Shown one piece after another: positions 44,098 through 51,280 of a stretch of 64,000 bases of DNA. Below the pieces are notes generated by a model. It searched no databases and was not told where the DNA came from. It was given only the letters and a program-made list of their open reading frames with translations. A program made the position numbers and the translations under genes. How positions within the stretch are numbered: the first letter of the stretch is position 1; the number at the start of each line of letters is the position of its first letter. The stretch comes from JBMOLL01 sp049325415 (GTDB taxonomy: Bacteria > Bacteroidota > Bacteroidia > Bacteroidales > GCA-2748055): contig JBMOLL010000074.1 in the NCBI GenBank assembly GCA_049325415.1, positions 3,225 to 67,224 on the forward strand. The letters are read 5' to 3'.

Positions 44098-44459
44098 TTC
44101 ACAAAGTCACACAAACTCCCAGTCACAGAACTTTCCATTTCATCTCACAGCTTCGCCTCCTCAGTCCCATTGGACCAAGCCGGAATTTCAGCCCTCCATT
44201 TGCATATCCAACTGAATAACTGCAGTTTTCACTCAAATGTTCAGAGAAAATGCTCTTAGCGACTCAAATGTACAAAATATCTGACGACTTTAAAGTATTC
44301 CATGATCAACGGAAAGTATGGCTGGACGGATGTTAAATACTCGGATATTTTGAAATTAACATTTCCGCAATCCATAAACTCCAGGTTCAGCAGAAAGGTA
44401 TTAAAACCGCATATACCGGGTGACACTAAACCGCGGGATCCCCGAATTGATCTCCTTTT
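44098..44459. other. Divergent intergenic region between wza and upxY
   Basis: No gene was recognised. Together with the adjacent repeat array (44460-44716) it separates the divergent wza-wzc and upxY-like transcripts. Apart from the box at 44090-44097 there is no clear palindrome or operator. Confidence 0.5.
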
Positions 44460-44716
44460 CATCCTTCGGCATTTTCCATTTTGCTTTCCCCATTTTGCAT
44501 TTCCATTTTGCATTTCCCATTTTGCATTCCCCTTTTGCATTCCCCACCTTGCATTTCCCCTTTTGCATTTCCCACTTTGCATTCCCCTCTATGCATTCTC
44601 CCTTTTGCATTCCCCATTTTGCATTCCCACTTTGCATTTCCCATTTTACATTCCCACCTTGCATTCCCCATTTTGCATTCCCCATTTTGCATTCCCACCT
44701 TGCATTCCCCATTTTC
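44460..44716. repeat. Short tandem repeat array of CATTTTGCATTCCC words
   Basis: About 17 imperfect copies of a 14-15 bp word (CATTTTGCATTCCCC and variants with TTTCCC or CACCTT) run up to the upxY promoter. The minus-strand frames rich in NAKWGMQ are artefacts of the repeat. The long plus-strand frame upstream of 44743 also comes from it. Confidence 0.9.
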
Positions 44717-44726
44717 CCTATCTTTG
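44700..44726 (+). promoter_or_regulatory. Candidate promoter of the upxY-like gene
   Basis: TATCTTTG at 44719-44726 is a full match to the Bacteroidetes -7 box, 16 nt before the ATG. A TTG at 44700-44702, inside the last repeat unit, is 16 nt upstream of it, slightly short of the normal -33 spacing of 19-21 nt. Confidence 0.5.
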
Positions 44727-44742
44727 CCCTCAAACCGGAAAC

Positions 44743-45276
44743 ATGTCACCAGCAAAACCCTCTTCTCCCGAAGCAAATGACCTGCACTGGCACGCCGTTT
44801 ACACCCGTCCCAGAGCAGAAAAACAGGTGTGGCAGCGATTGAACGACCAGGGCATCGAGGCCTTTCTGCCGCTCAGGAAAACGCTGAGACAATGGTCGGA
44901 TCGGAAGAAACTGGTGGAGATCCCGCTGTTCACCTCCTATGTTTTTGTAAAGATCGACAGGTCGGATTACGATCGGGTCCTGCAGGTGCCGGGCGTGGTC
45001 AAGTATATCTTTTTTGAAGGCAGGGCAGCGGTCATCCGTCAGCGCGAGATTGATAACCTGCGGATACTGGTAGACAGCAATGCCGACGTGGAAACGACCT
45101 GGGAGCGCTTTGAAAAAGGCGAACAGGTGGTCGTCACTGCCGGAGCCCTGAAAGGCCTTAGTGGAGAACTGATTTCCCAGGGCAACCGGAAAAGAGTGCT
45201 GGTGAGGATCGACCGGATCGACCAGAACCTGGTGGTGGAAGTACCGCCGGGACTGCTGGAAAGGGCAAGGCAGTAG
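44743..45276 (+). CDS. UpxY-family transcription antiterminator (NusG paralogue)
   Basis: A 177-residue protein with an NGN domain (WHAVYTRPRAEKQVWQRL, about 12-29, then FLPLRKTLRQWSDRKK and PLFTSYVFVKID) and a C-terminal KOW-like part (FEKGEQVVVTAGALKGLSG). In Bacteroides, UpxY proteins prevent premature termination in the 5' leaders of capsule operons. It precedes the plus-strand glycan genes by 655 bp and is preceded by a promoter-like box and the tandem array. The ATG at 44743 is preferred over the frame that extends back through the repeats. Confidence 0.88.
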   Translation: MSPAKPSSPEANDLHWHAVYTRPRAEKQVWQRLNDQGIEAFLPLRKTLRQWSDRKKLVEIPLFTSYVFVKIDRSDYDRVLQVPGVVKYIFFEGRAAVIRQREIDNLRILVDSNADVETTWERFEKGEQVVVTAGALKGLSGELISQGNRKRVLVRIDRIDQNLVVEVPPGLLERARQ

Positions 45277-45931
45277 TCATATTATCCGGTCACTTCCGAT
45301 CTACTCCAAATACCTTTCCTGAAGATCTTAACCGGTTAACCATAGATCTATATTTTTTTCACAACCCTCAGATCACAATCCCTCACGCCCTTCATCCCCC
45401 TCTCCACATGGAGAAGGGGGAGGCTGAATTGCAAATAATCAGCGATTTTTATAACATTGATTTTAAAAAATATAATTGCTATTTATTTATTTTTTAGCCT
45501 GTTCTAACAATCAACAAACATCCCTCTCCATGTGGAGAGGGAGGAGAGGGTGAGGTATGAGGAGTTATTAACTTTTACGCAGTAAACAAATATTCGTGTA
45601 ATTGGCTTAATTGGTGAAATGAGTTGTTATAAACCCCGCACCGCGGGTGCCACCACCTTTGAAACCCTCGCGCCTTCGTTAACCTTTGCGCCTTCCCCTC
45701 TTCACATTGAACCCTGTGTTGCTGAAAGAAATAGCTGCCCCTTGTGCCCTTCCCCGGGAAAAAACTTTCCTGTTTCCATCGAAAACGCTGAAAAATTCTC
45801 TAATTTCAAGCCTGAACAAATTGTGTTTACAGCAGTTATATATCGGATAGTAATTCCTTGATTATTATCCGTTAAGGAATTCTTACAAACAACATCAGGC
45901 CAGTCACCTCCGGGAGTGACGTGGCGAAGCT
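45277..45931 (+). promoter_or_regulatory. 655-bp leader-like spacer with inverted repeat
   Basis: No credible gene; the 80-codon frame at 45619-45861 has no recognisable protein features. At 45381-45555 two segments built around CCCTCTCCACATGGAGA and CCCTCTCCATGTGGAGAGGG face each other about 100 bp apart, forming a large imperfect inverted repeat (each half is itself a palindrome). Around 45640-45700 is a tract of CCTTCGCGCC-type words. The position after upxY suggests a possible antitermination target, but no such site can be identified. Confidence 0.45.
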
Positions 45932-47086
45932 ATGAAAAAAACGAAGGTATTTGTAACCGGCTGTTTCGACATGCTTCATTCCGGGCACGTCGCCTTTCTG
46001 AATGAAGCAGCCAGCTACGGCGACCTGTATATCGGTCTGGGAAGCGATAGCACCATCAGCAGTCTGAAAGGACGGGATACGATAAACTCCGAAGAGGAAA
46101 GGAAGTATATGCTGGAGTCGATGAAAGCCGTTCACGGTGTCGTTATAAACCGCGGCAGCGGAACGCTTGATTTCCTGCAGGAACTCGATGAGATCCTTCC
46201 CGATGTTTTCGTTGTCAATGAAGACGGTCATTCCCCCGAAAAAGAAAGGATTTGCAGGGAAAAGGGTATTGAATACCGCGTTCTGAAACGTATTCCGCAC
46301 GCCAATCTGCCGGTCCGTTCCACCACCAGCATACGCCGGATCAGGCCCATGCCCTACCGCATCGATCTGGCCGGTACCTGGATCGATCAGCCCTATGTGT
46401 CGGAGCATCACCCGGGATGGGCCATCACCGTATCCATCGAACCCACGATAGAGTTCAACGAACGGTCCGGCATGGCCACCTCCACCCGAAAAAAAGCCAT
46501 TGAGCTCTGGAACAGTCACCTCCCTCCCGAAAAACCTGAGAAACTGGCCCGGATGCTGTTCCGTTATGACAATGAACCTGGTGCCAGAGAGATCAGCGGA
46601 TCGCAGGATGCCATCGGGATCACTATGCCGGGGATCAACCGCTTCTTTTACGACAAAGGACAATACTGGCCCACTGCTTTCGAAAGCATACAGGATCCTA
46701 TTGTGTACCGGTGGCTCGAGGAACACCTGTTTATGGTCACACTCTGGCCGCGGCCGGATGGCTTTGATGTTTTAGGGGAAACCCATCTCTCCCCGCCAAA
46801 TGTCAGGGCGCTTACCGATGCCTCAGAAGAAGCCTGGCGGGGATTGATCTCCAGGGATCTGAAGCGTTTTGCCACCGGCTTCCTGGCATCCTTCAAAGCC
46901 CAGACCACCATGTTTCCCCGTATGCTGACACCACGCATCGAAGAAGTAATCTCCGGATATAAAAACGAGGCCCTGGCCTGGAAGCTGTCGGGCGCAGGCG
47001 GAGGGGGCTACCTGATCCTTGTTGCGGAAAAACCGGTAAGGAACAGTTTCGGGATAAGGGTACGGAGGAAGGACCTTGGGATATAA
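45932..47086 (+). CDS. Fusion of a cytidylyltransferase-like domain and a GHMP-kinase-like domain
   Basis: A 384-residue protein. Residues 1-136 are a nucleotidyltransferase of the RfaE-C/TagD type, with HSGH (16-19), GLGSD and the terminal STTSIR (130-135). Residues 139-384 resemble a short GHMP kinase: PYRIDLAGTWIDQP (141-154), a weak motif 2 RSGMATSTRKKA (178-189), SGSQDAIGITMPG (222-234, like HddA) and LSGAGGGGYL (352-361). HldE has a kinase-adenylyltransferase fusion, but with a different kinase fold and order. It would phosphorylate a sugar and attach a nucleotide, but its sugar is unknown. It precedes gmd and fcl. Confidence 0.78.
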   Translation: MKKTKVFVTGCFDMLHSGHVAFLNEAASYGDLYIGLGSDSTISSLKGRDTINSEEERKYMLESMKAVHGVVINRGSGTLDFLQELDEILPDVFVVNEDGHSPEKERICREKGIEYRVLKRIPHANLPVRSTTSIRRIRPMPYRIDLAGTWIDQPYVSEHHPGWAITVSIEPTIEFNERSGMATSTRKKAIELWNSHLPPEKPEKLARMLFRYDNEPGAREISGSQDAIGITMPGINRFFYDKGQYWPTAFESIQDPIVYRWLEEHLFMVTLWPRPDGFDVLGETHLSPPNVRALTDASEEAWRGLISRDLKRFATGFLASFKAQTTMFPRMLTPRIEEVISGYKNEALAWKLSGAGGGGYLILVAEKPVRNSFGIRVRRKDLGI

Positions 47087-47101
47087 GTCTCAAAAATCAA
47101 T

Positions 47102-47186
47102 GCCACAAAGGCACCAGGACACAAAGAATCACAAAGTTTTTCAAATCAATTCTTTGTGACCCTTTGTGGCTTCGTGACTTTGTGGC
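47102..47186. repeat. Palindromic interspersed repeat, copy 2 (GCCACAAAGG family)
   Basis: It begins GCCACAAAGGCACCAGGACA and ends with the imperfect complement CGTGACTTTGTGGC. It fills the spacer between the fusion gene and gmd. The shape is one long imperfect hairpin with a centre near 47142. Confidence 0.85.
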
Positions 47187-47217
47187 TCCAGAAAACATGT
47201 AAATAAATCAATCACAT

Positions 47218-48387
47218 ATGCAAAACCAAAATCAAAAATCCGCCCTCATCACCGGCATCACCGGTCAGGATGGCGCCTATCTCGCAGAATACCTTCTGAA
47301 AAAAGGATATATTGTTCATGGTATCAAACGCCGTTCCTCCCTCTTCAACACCGACAGGATCGATCACCTGTACCAGGATCCGCACGTCGAGAACCGCAAT
47401 TTCATTCTTCATTACGGCGATCTGACCGATTCGATGAATATCACCCGGATCATCCAGGAATCGCAACCCGATGAGATTTACAACCTTGGCGCCATGAGCC
47501 ATGTAAAGGTCAGTTTTGATACTCCGGAATATACTGCCAACGCCGACGGGTTGGGTACCCTGCGTATACTTGAAGCGGTAAGACTGCTGGGGCTGACGGA
47601 GAAAACACGCATTTACCAGGCTTCCACCTCCGAACTGTACGGCCTGGTTCAGGAAGTTCCGCAAAAGGAAACCACGCCCTTCTACCCGAGGAGCCCATAT
47701 GGTGTGGCCAAGCTGTATGCTTACTGGATAACTGTGAATTACCGGGAAGCCTATAAGATGCATGCCAGCAACGGGATTCTCTTTAACCACGAATCGCCGA
47801 TCCGCGGGGAGACCTTCGTTTCGAGGAAGATCACCCGGGCTGCTGCCCGAATCGTGCTCGGCCTGCAGGAAGCCACCTTTATGGGGAACCTCTCGGCCAA
47901 ACGCGACTGGGGACATGCCAAAGACTATATCAGGGCCATGTACCTTATTCTCCAGCAGGACGAACCCGACGATTATGTCATTGCCACCGGCGTAACGACC
48001 CAGATCCGCGATTTCATCTTCAAAACCTTTGGTGAACTGGGTATTGAGGTCGTGTTTAAGGGGGATAAGGAAGCAGAGACCGGTTCGATGGTTGCTGTCG
48101 ATGAAAAAGTCTTCTGTGAGAAAGTCGGAGAGAACCACCTGGCCGGTATCAAGGAACGTATAAAATCGTCACCGGTAATTGTCAGGGTCGACCCGGCTTA
48201 TTACCGCCCCACCGAAGTGGAGCTCCTTATCGGCGATCCTACCAAGGCCATGACGAAACTGGGCTGGCAGCCTAAATATGATCTCCAGGGCCTGATTGCG
48301 GATATGATCACTTCCGACCTCAAGCTCATGAAACGGGAAGTGCTGTTAAGGGACGGTGGGTACAGGACGCTTAATTATTTTGAGTGA
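47218..48387 (+). CDS. gmd: GDP-mannose 4,6-dehydratase
   Basis: A 389-residue extended SDR that converts GDP-mannose to GDP-4-keto-6-deoxymannose with bound NADP. ITGITGQDGAYLAEYLL (about 12-28) is the nucleotide-binding motif, TSELYG and SPYGVAKLYAYW carry the catalytic residues (Tyr and Lys of YGVAK), and FNHESPIRGETFVSRKI is the typical substrate region. It is followed by fcl, so the pair makes GDP-L-fucose. A palindromic repeat lies on each side. Confidence 0.97.
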   Translation: MQNQNQKSALITGITGQDGAYLAEYLLKKGYIVHGIKRRSSLFNTDRIDHLYQDPHVENRNFILHYGDLTDSMNITRIIQESQPDEIYNLGAMSHVKVSFDTPEYTANADGLGTLRILEAVRLLGLTEKTRIYQASTSELYGLVQEVPQKETTPFYPRSPYGVAKLYAYWITVNYREAYKMHASNGILFNHESPIRGETFVSRKITRAAARIVLGLQEATFMGNLSAKRDWGHAKDYIRAMYLILQQDEPDDYVIATGVTTQIRDFIFKTFGELGIEVVFKGDKEAETGSMVAVDEKVFCEKVGENHLAGIKERIKSSPVIVRVDPAYYRPTEVELLIGDPTKAMTKLGWQPKYDLQGLIADMITSDLKLMKREVLLRDGGYRTLNYFE

Positions 48388-48398
48388 TTAAAAAAATA

Positions 48399-48498
48399 GC
48401 CACCAAGGCACTACGACACAAAGTGACACAAAGTGGCACAAAGTTCACATCTTAATCCCTCGTCTTTGTGAACCTTTGTGTCGTAGTGTCTTAGTGGC
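48399..48498. repeat. Palindromic interspersed repeat, copy 3 (GCCACAAAGG family)
   Basis: Arms begin GCCACCAAGGCACTACGACA and end with TGTCGTAGTGTCTTAGTGGC, almost perfect complements over the outer 25 bp. It occupies most of the gmd-fcl spacer. Confidence 0.88.
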
Positions 48499-48533
48499 AA
48501 AAATAATTCACCTGATAAGAACCATCAGACCAT

Positions 48534-49715
48534 ATGAATAAAAATTCGAAGATATACATCGCCGGCCACCGCGGCCTCGTCGGCTCCGCCATCATGAAGG
48601 CCCTGAACGACAAAGGCTACAAAAATGTGGTTACAAGAACCCATTCCGAAATCGATCTCACCGATCAGTCGGCTGTGGCAGCTTTCTTCGCAAAGGAAAA
48701 GCCCGAATATGTCTTCCTCGCTGCAGCAAAAGTCGGTGGTATCGTTGCCAACAACACCTACCGTGCCCAGTTCATCTACGAGAACCTGATGATCCAGTCG
48801 AACGTGATCCATCAGTCGTACCTGCACGGTGTGAAGAAGCTGTTGTTCCTCGGCTCCACCTGTATCTACCCGCGTATGGCTCCCCAGCCCATGAAGGAGG
48901 AGTACCTGCTCACCGGGGTCCTTGAAGAAACGAACGAGCCCTATGCCATCGCCAAGATTGCCGGGCTTAAGATGTGCGAATCCTACAACCGACAGTACGG
49001 CACCCGTTACCTGTCGGTGATGCCGACCAACCTTTACGGGCAGAACGACAATTTCGACCTGGAGAAGTCACATGTGCTGCCGGCCCTGATCCGGAAGATC
49101 CACCTGGGAAAATGTCTGGAGAACTCCGACTGGCAGGCTATACGCCGCGATCTGGAGCTCAGGCCTGTAGAGGGAGTGAATGGTAAGGCAACAGATGAGG
49201 AGATATTGGGGATATTGGGGAAGTACGGGGTTAACCCCACCCCCTCACCCCTCCCCCAGGAGGGAGGGGAGGATAACTCCGTTGCAAATTCGGGGAATGA
49301 TAACCCGTCACCGCAGGTGACCAACGCCGAAGGCGCAAATACATTTAGTGGAAAAGTCACCGTCGAGATCTGGGGCACCGGCTCCCCCCTCCGCGAGTTC
49401 ATGCATTCCACCGACATGGCCGCCGCCTGTGTCTACCTCATGGAGGATCCGAAGGTGGAGCAATTTATCCGCGACTACCCCACCAGTGCCTGGACCAACC
49501 TGGGTACCGGGGAGGAAATCTCCATCAGGGACCTTGCCTTCCTGGTCAAAGACATCGTGGGATTCAGGGGAGAATTGGTATTCAACAGCTCCAAACCGGA
49601 TGGCACACCGAGGAAACTGACGGATGTGACGAGGCTCAGGGAACTCGGGTTCGAGCATAAGATTGGACTGAGAGAGGGGATTGAGGGGGTTTACGGGGAG
49701 TATCGTAAGGCGTGA
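48534..49715 (+). CDS. fcl: GDP-L-fucose synthase with a repeat-derived insertion
   Basis: A 393-residue NADPH-dependent epimerase/reductase that makes GDP-L-fucose from the Gmd product. IAGHRGLVGSAI (9-20), GSTCIYP, the active-site YAIAK and the ELRPVEGVNGKATDEEILGI segment of Bacteroidetes members are present. Residues 234-274, between LGKYGV and VTVEIWGTG, form an extra Pro/Gly/Asn-rich stretch that is encoded by intergenic-type repeat DNA (49233-49355). Both sides align with the normal family, and the frame is kept. Whether the enzyme stays active is unclear, although the insert sits in a variable loop. Confidence 0.93.
   Translation: MNKNSKIYIAGHRGLVGSAIMKALNDKGYKNVVTRTHSEIDLTDQSAVAAFFAKEKPEYVFLAAAKVGGIVANNTYRAQFIYENLMIQSNVIHQSYLHGVKKLLFLGSTCIYPRMAPQPMKEEYLLTGVLEETNEPYAIAKIAGLKMCESYNRQYGTRYLSVMPTNLYGQNDNFDLEKSHVLPALIRKIHLGKCLENSDWQAIRRDLELRPVEGVNGKATDEEILGILGKYGVNPTPSPLPQEGGEDNSVANSGNDNPSPQVTNAEGANTFSGKVTVEIWGTGSPLREFMHSTDMAAACVYLMEDPKVEQFIRDYPTSAWTNLGTGEEISIRDLAFLVKDIVGFRGELVFNSSKPDGTPRKLTDVTRLRELGFEHKIGLREGIEGVYGEYRKA
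49233..49355. repeat. Repeat-like DNA inserted in frame in fcl
   Basis: The segment includes ACCCCCTCACCCCTCCCCC and GGAGGGAGGGGAGG, a near-palindrome like the elements at 45381-45555, followed by AT-richer bases. It codes for the 41-residue insertion of GDP-L-fucose synthase. Confidence 0.7.
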
Positions 49716-49730
49716 CACGAGACGCGAGAC

Positions 49731-49762
49731 GGGTTACGGGTTACGGGTTACGGGTTACGGGT
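49731..49762. repeat. GGGTTAC tandem repeat
   Basis: Four and a half copies of GGGTTAC lie 47 bp before the four-helix-bundle gene. The complementary GTAACCC repeats follow the gene (50166-50355), so the gene is bracketed by inverted copies. Confidence 0.9.
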
Positions 49763-49808
49763 AAAAAAAACAGATCCATTTTGATAGAGTAAATGATAAA
49801 CATCTTTT

Positions 49809-50177
49809 ATGGCTAAGGCAAATTGCTTTGAAGAACCTGAGATCTGGCAACTTTCCAGCAAACTGTGTTTCAGTATCTTTGAGGAATTTGGTAAAATAAA
49901 AGACTTTTATTATCGTGACCAGATTTTAGGATGTAGCTTATCAATAATGAATAATATTGCAGAAGGTTTTGAGAGGAATTCAAATAAGGAATTTGTCCGC
50001 TTTCTAAAAATCTCGAAGGGATCCTGCGGAGAATTAAGAAGTATGCTATATCTGGCTGAGGATTTCGGTTATACAGAAAAATCAAAAGCAGAATCCTTTC
50101 GCTCGGATGCCCAAATTATTTTAAAAAAAACCGGAGCTTTAATCTCAGCAATCTCTTCCTCCACTCGTAACCCATAA
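49809..50177 (+). CDS. Four-helix-bundle protein (S23/IVP-like), second copy
   Basis: A 122-residue helical protein: EEPEIWQLSSKLCFSIFEEF, LGCSLSIMNNIAEGFERNS and FVRFLKISKGSCGELRSML match the four-helix-bundle family (PF05635). It is only distantly similar to the one at 40206-40565. Function unknown. The final residues STRNP and the stop codon are encoded by the start of the downstream GTAACCC repeat. The codon use is AT-richer than that of gmd/fcl, in keeping with an inserted gene. Confidence 0.88.
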   Translation: MAKANCFEEPEIWQLSSKLCFSIFEEFGKIKDFYYRDQILGCSLSIMNNIAEGFERNSNKEFVRFLKISKGSCGELRSMLYLAEDFGYTEKSKAESFRSDAQIILKKTGALISAISSSTRNP

Positions 50178-50355
50178 CCCGTAACCCATAACTCTTAAAA
50201 CCAGGAACTATGCAATGATTCTCTTAACTTGCAACGCTGCACACCCGTAACCCGTAACCCGTAACCCGTAACTCTTAAAACCAAGAACTATGCAATGATT
50301 CTCTTAACTTGCAACGCTGCACACCCGTAACCCGTAACCCGTAACCCGTAACCAC
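50166..50355. repeat. GTAACCC tracts and an 80-bp tandem duplication
   Basis: GTAACCC words at 50167-50190 are followed by two 80-bp units (50191-50270 and 50271-50350) that differ at one base near CCAGGAACT/CCAAGAACT and end in four GTAACCC words each. The wza-like gene starts 2 bp after the last one, with no room for a separate promoter. Confidence 0.93.
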
Positions 50356-50356
50356 C

Positions 50357-51139
50357 ATGAAACTCCGTCTATTACTAATAATCTCAACCCTTACAGTATT
50401 CTTCACGTCCTGCGCTACCCACCAGCAACTCACCTACCTCCAGGACATCGACGAATCCGGCACCGAGAACTTCTTCCCCCTCGACCGGCCCGACTACAGG
50501 ATCCAGTACCAGGATATCCTCTATATCCGGTTCTATACGCTGAATGCGGAGATTAATGAGATGCTGAATGGCTCAAACCAGGTTTCGACAACTCAGTTAT
50601 TCAACAACGAGGCTGGTTACTATATCAACGGATACAACGTAAATGACTCCGGATATGTCACCGTACCGATTATCGGGGACATACAGGTAACGGGAATGAC
50701 GCTCGACGAGGCGCGAAAAGAAATTCAAAAAAAGGCCGCAGTCTATTTAAAGGATGCCACTGTAATTGTCAAGCTTCTGAGTTTTAAATTTTCAGTCATT
50801 GGCGAGGTCAACCGTCCGGGAACTTACCGTAACCTTAACAACCAGCTGACCGTGCTGGAGGCGATCAGTATGGCCGGAGATATCACCGACTATGGCGACC
50901 GGAGCAGGGTGCTGGTTCTCCGGCCGGCCGATAATGGTACCCGCACCTACCGGATCGACCTGAAATCGAAGGATCTGCTCAGCTCGGAAGCATTTTTCCT
51001 GCTCCCCAATGACCTGGTGATTGTGGAACCTGTCGATCAGAAGATCCTTCAGCTGAACCTGCCGACCATCTCCCTGATGGTCACTGCATTTTTCAGCACG
51101 GTGAGCATGACCTTGCTGATCCTGAATTATTTAAAATAA
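50357..51139 (+). CDS. wza: Wza-like polysaccharide export lipoprotein, second copy
   Basis: A 260-residue lipoprotein with a short signal and lipobox FFTSC (Cys19). The Poly_export part has YRIQYQDILYIRF, then DSGYVTVPIIGDIQVTGMTL; the SLBB part has VIGEVNRPGTYRNL and AISMAGDITDYGD. A hydrophobic C-terminal helix follows (LMVTAFFSTVSMTLLIL). It lies 141 bp before a Wzc gene and is set directly behind the GTAACCC repeats. It differs clearly from the copy at 43192, so each is likely dedicated to its own Wzc. Confidence 0.94.
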   Translation: MKLRLLLIISTLTVFFTSCATHQQLTYLQDIDESGTENFFPLDRPDYRIQYQDILYIRFYTLNAEINEMLNGSNQVSTTQLFNNEAGYYINGYNVNDSGYVTVPIIGDIQVTGMTLDEARKEIQKKAAVYLKDATVIVKLLSFKFSVIGEVNRPGTYRNLNNQLTVLEAISMAGDITDYGDRSRVLVLRPADNGTRTYRIDLKSKDLLSSEAFFLLPNDLVIVEPVDQKILQLNLPTISLMVTAFFSTVSMTLLILNYLK

Positions 51140-51280
51140 AAATGTGACAGGGTGAAGGAGTAAAGAGGTGATCTGCAAAAAATGTCAGCCGGTATTTCAG
51201 ATATTACAATAACAATACAAACCTTCAGGCTTTTACCTGTTCTCACTGTCGCCTGATCCCATCAAAAAAATACATCCACT

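Noticed and set aside
44401..44776. Minus-strand frames rich in NAKWGMQNGK
   Set aside because: They are direct translations of the CATTTTGCATTCCC tandem array in several frames and have no protein-like composition beyond the repeat.
45619..45861. 80-codon plus-strand frame in the upxY downstream spacer
   Set aside because: Low-complexity composition, no start context and overlap with repeat-like DNA; no recognisable protein features.
49731..49762. Telomere-like repeat
   Set aside because: GGGTTAC resembles telomeric words, but it is short, internal and one of several unrelated tandem tracts in this window.
40206..50177. Diversity-generating retroelement suggested by bAvd-like four-helix-bundle proteins
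   Set aside because: No reverse transcriptase and no template/variable repeat pair with adenine-biased differences was seen.
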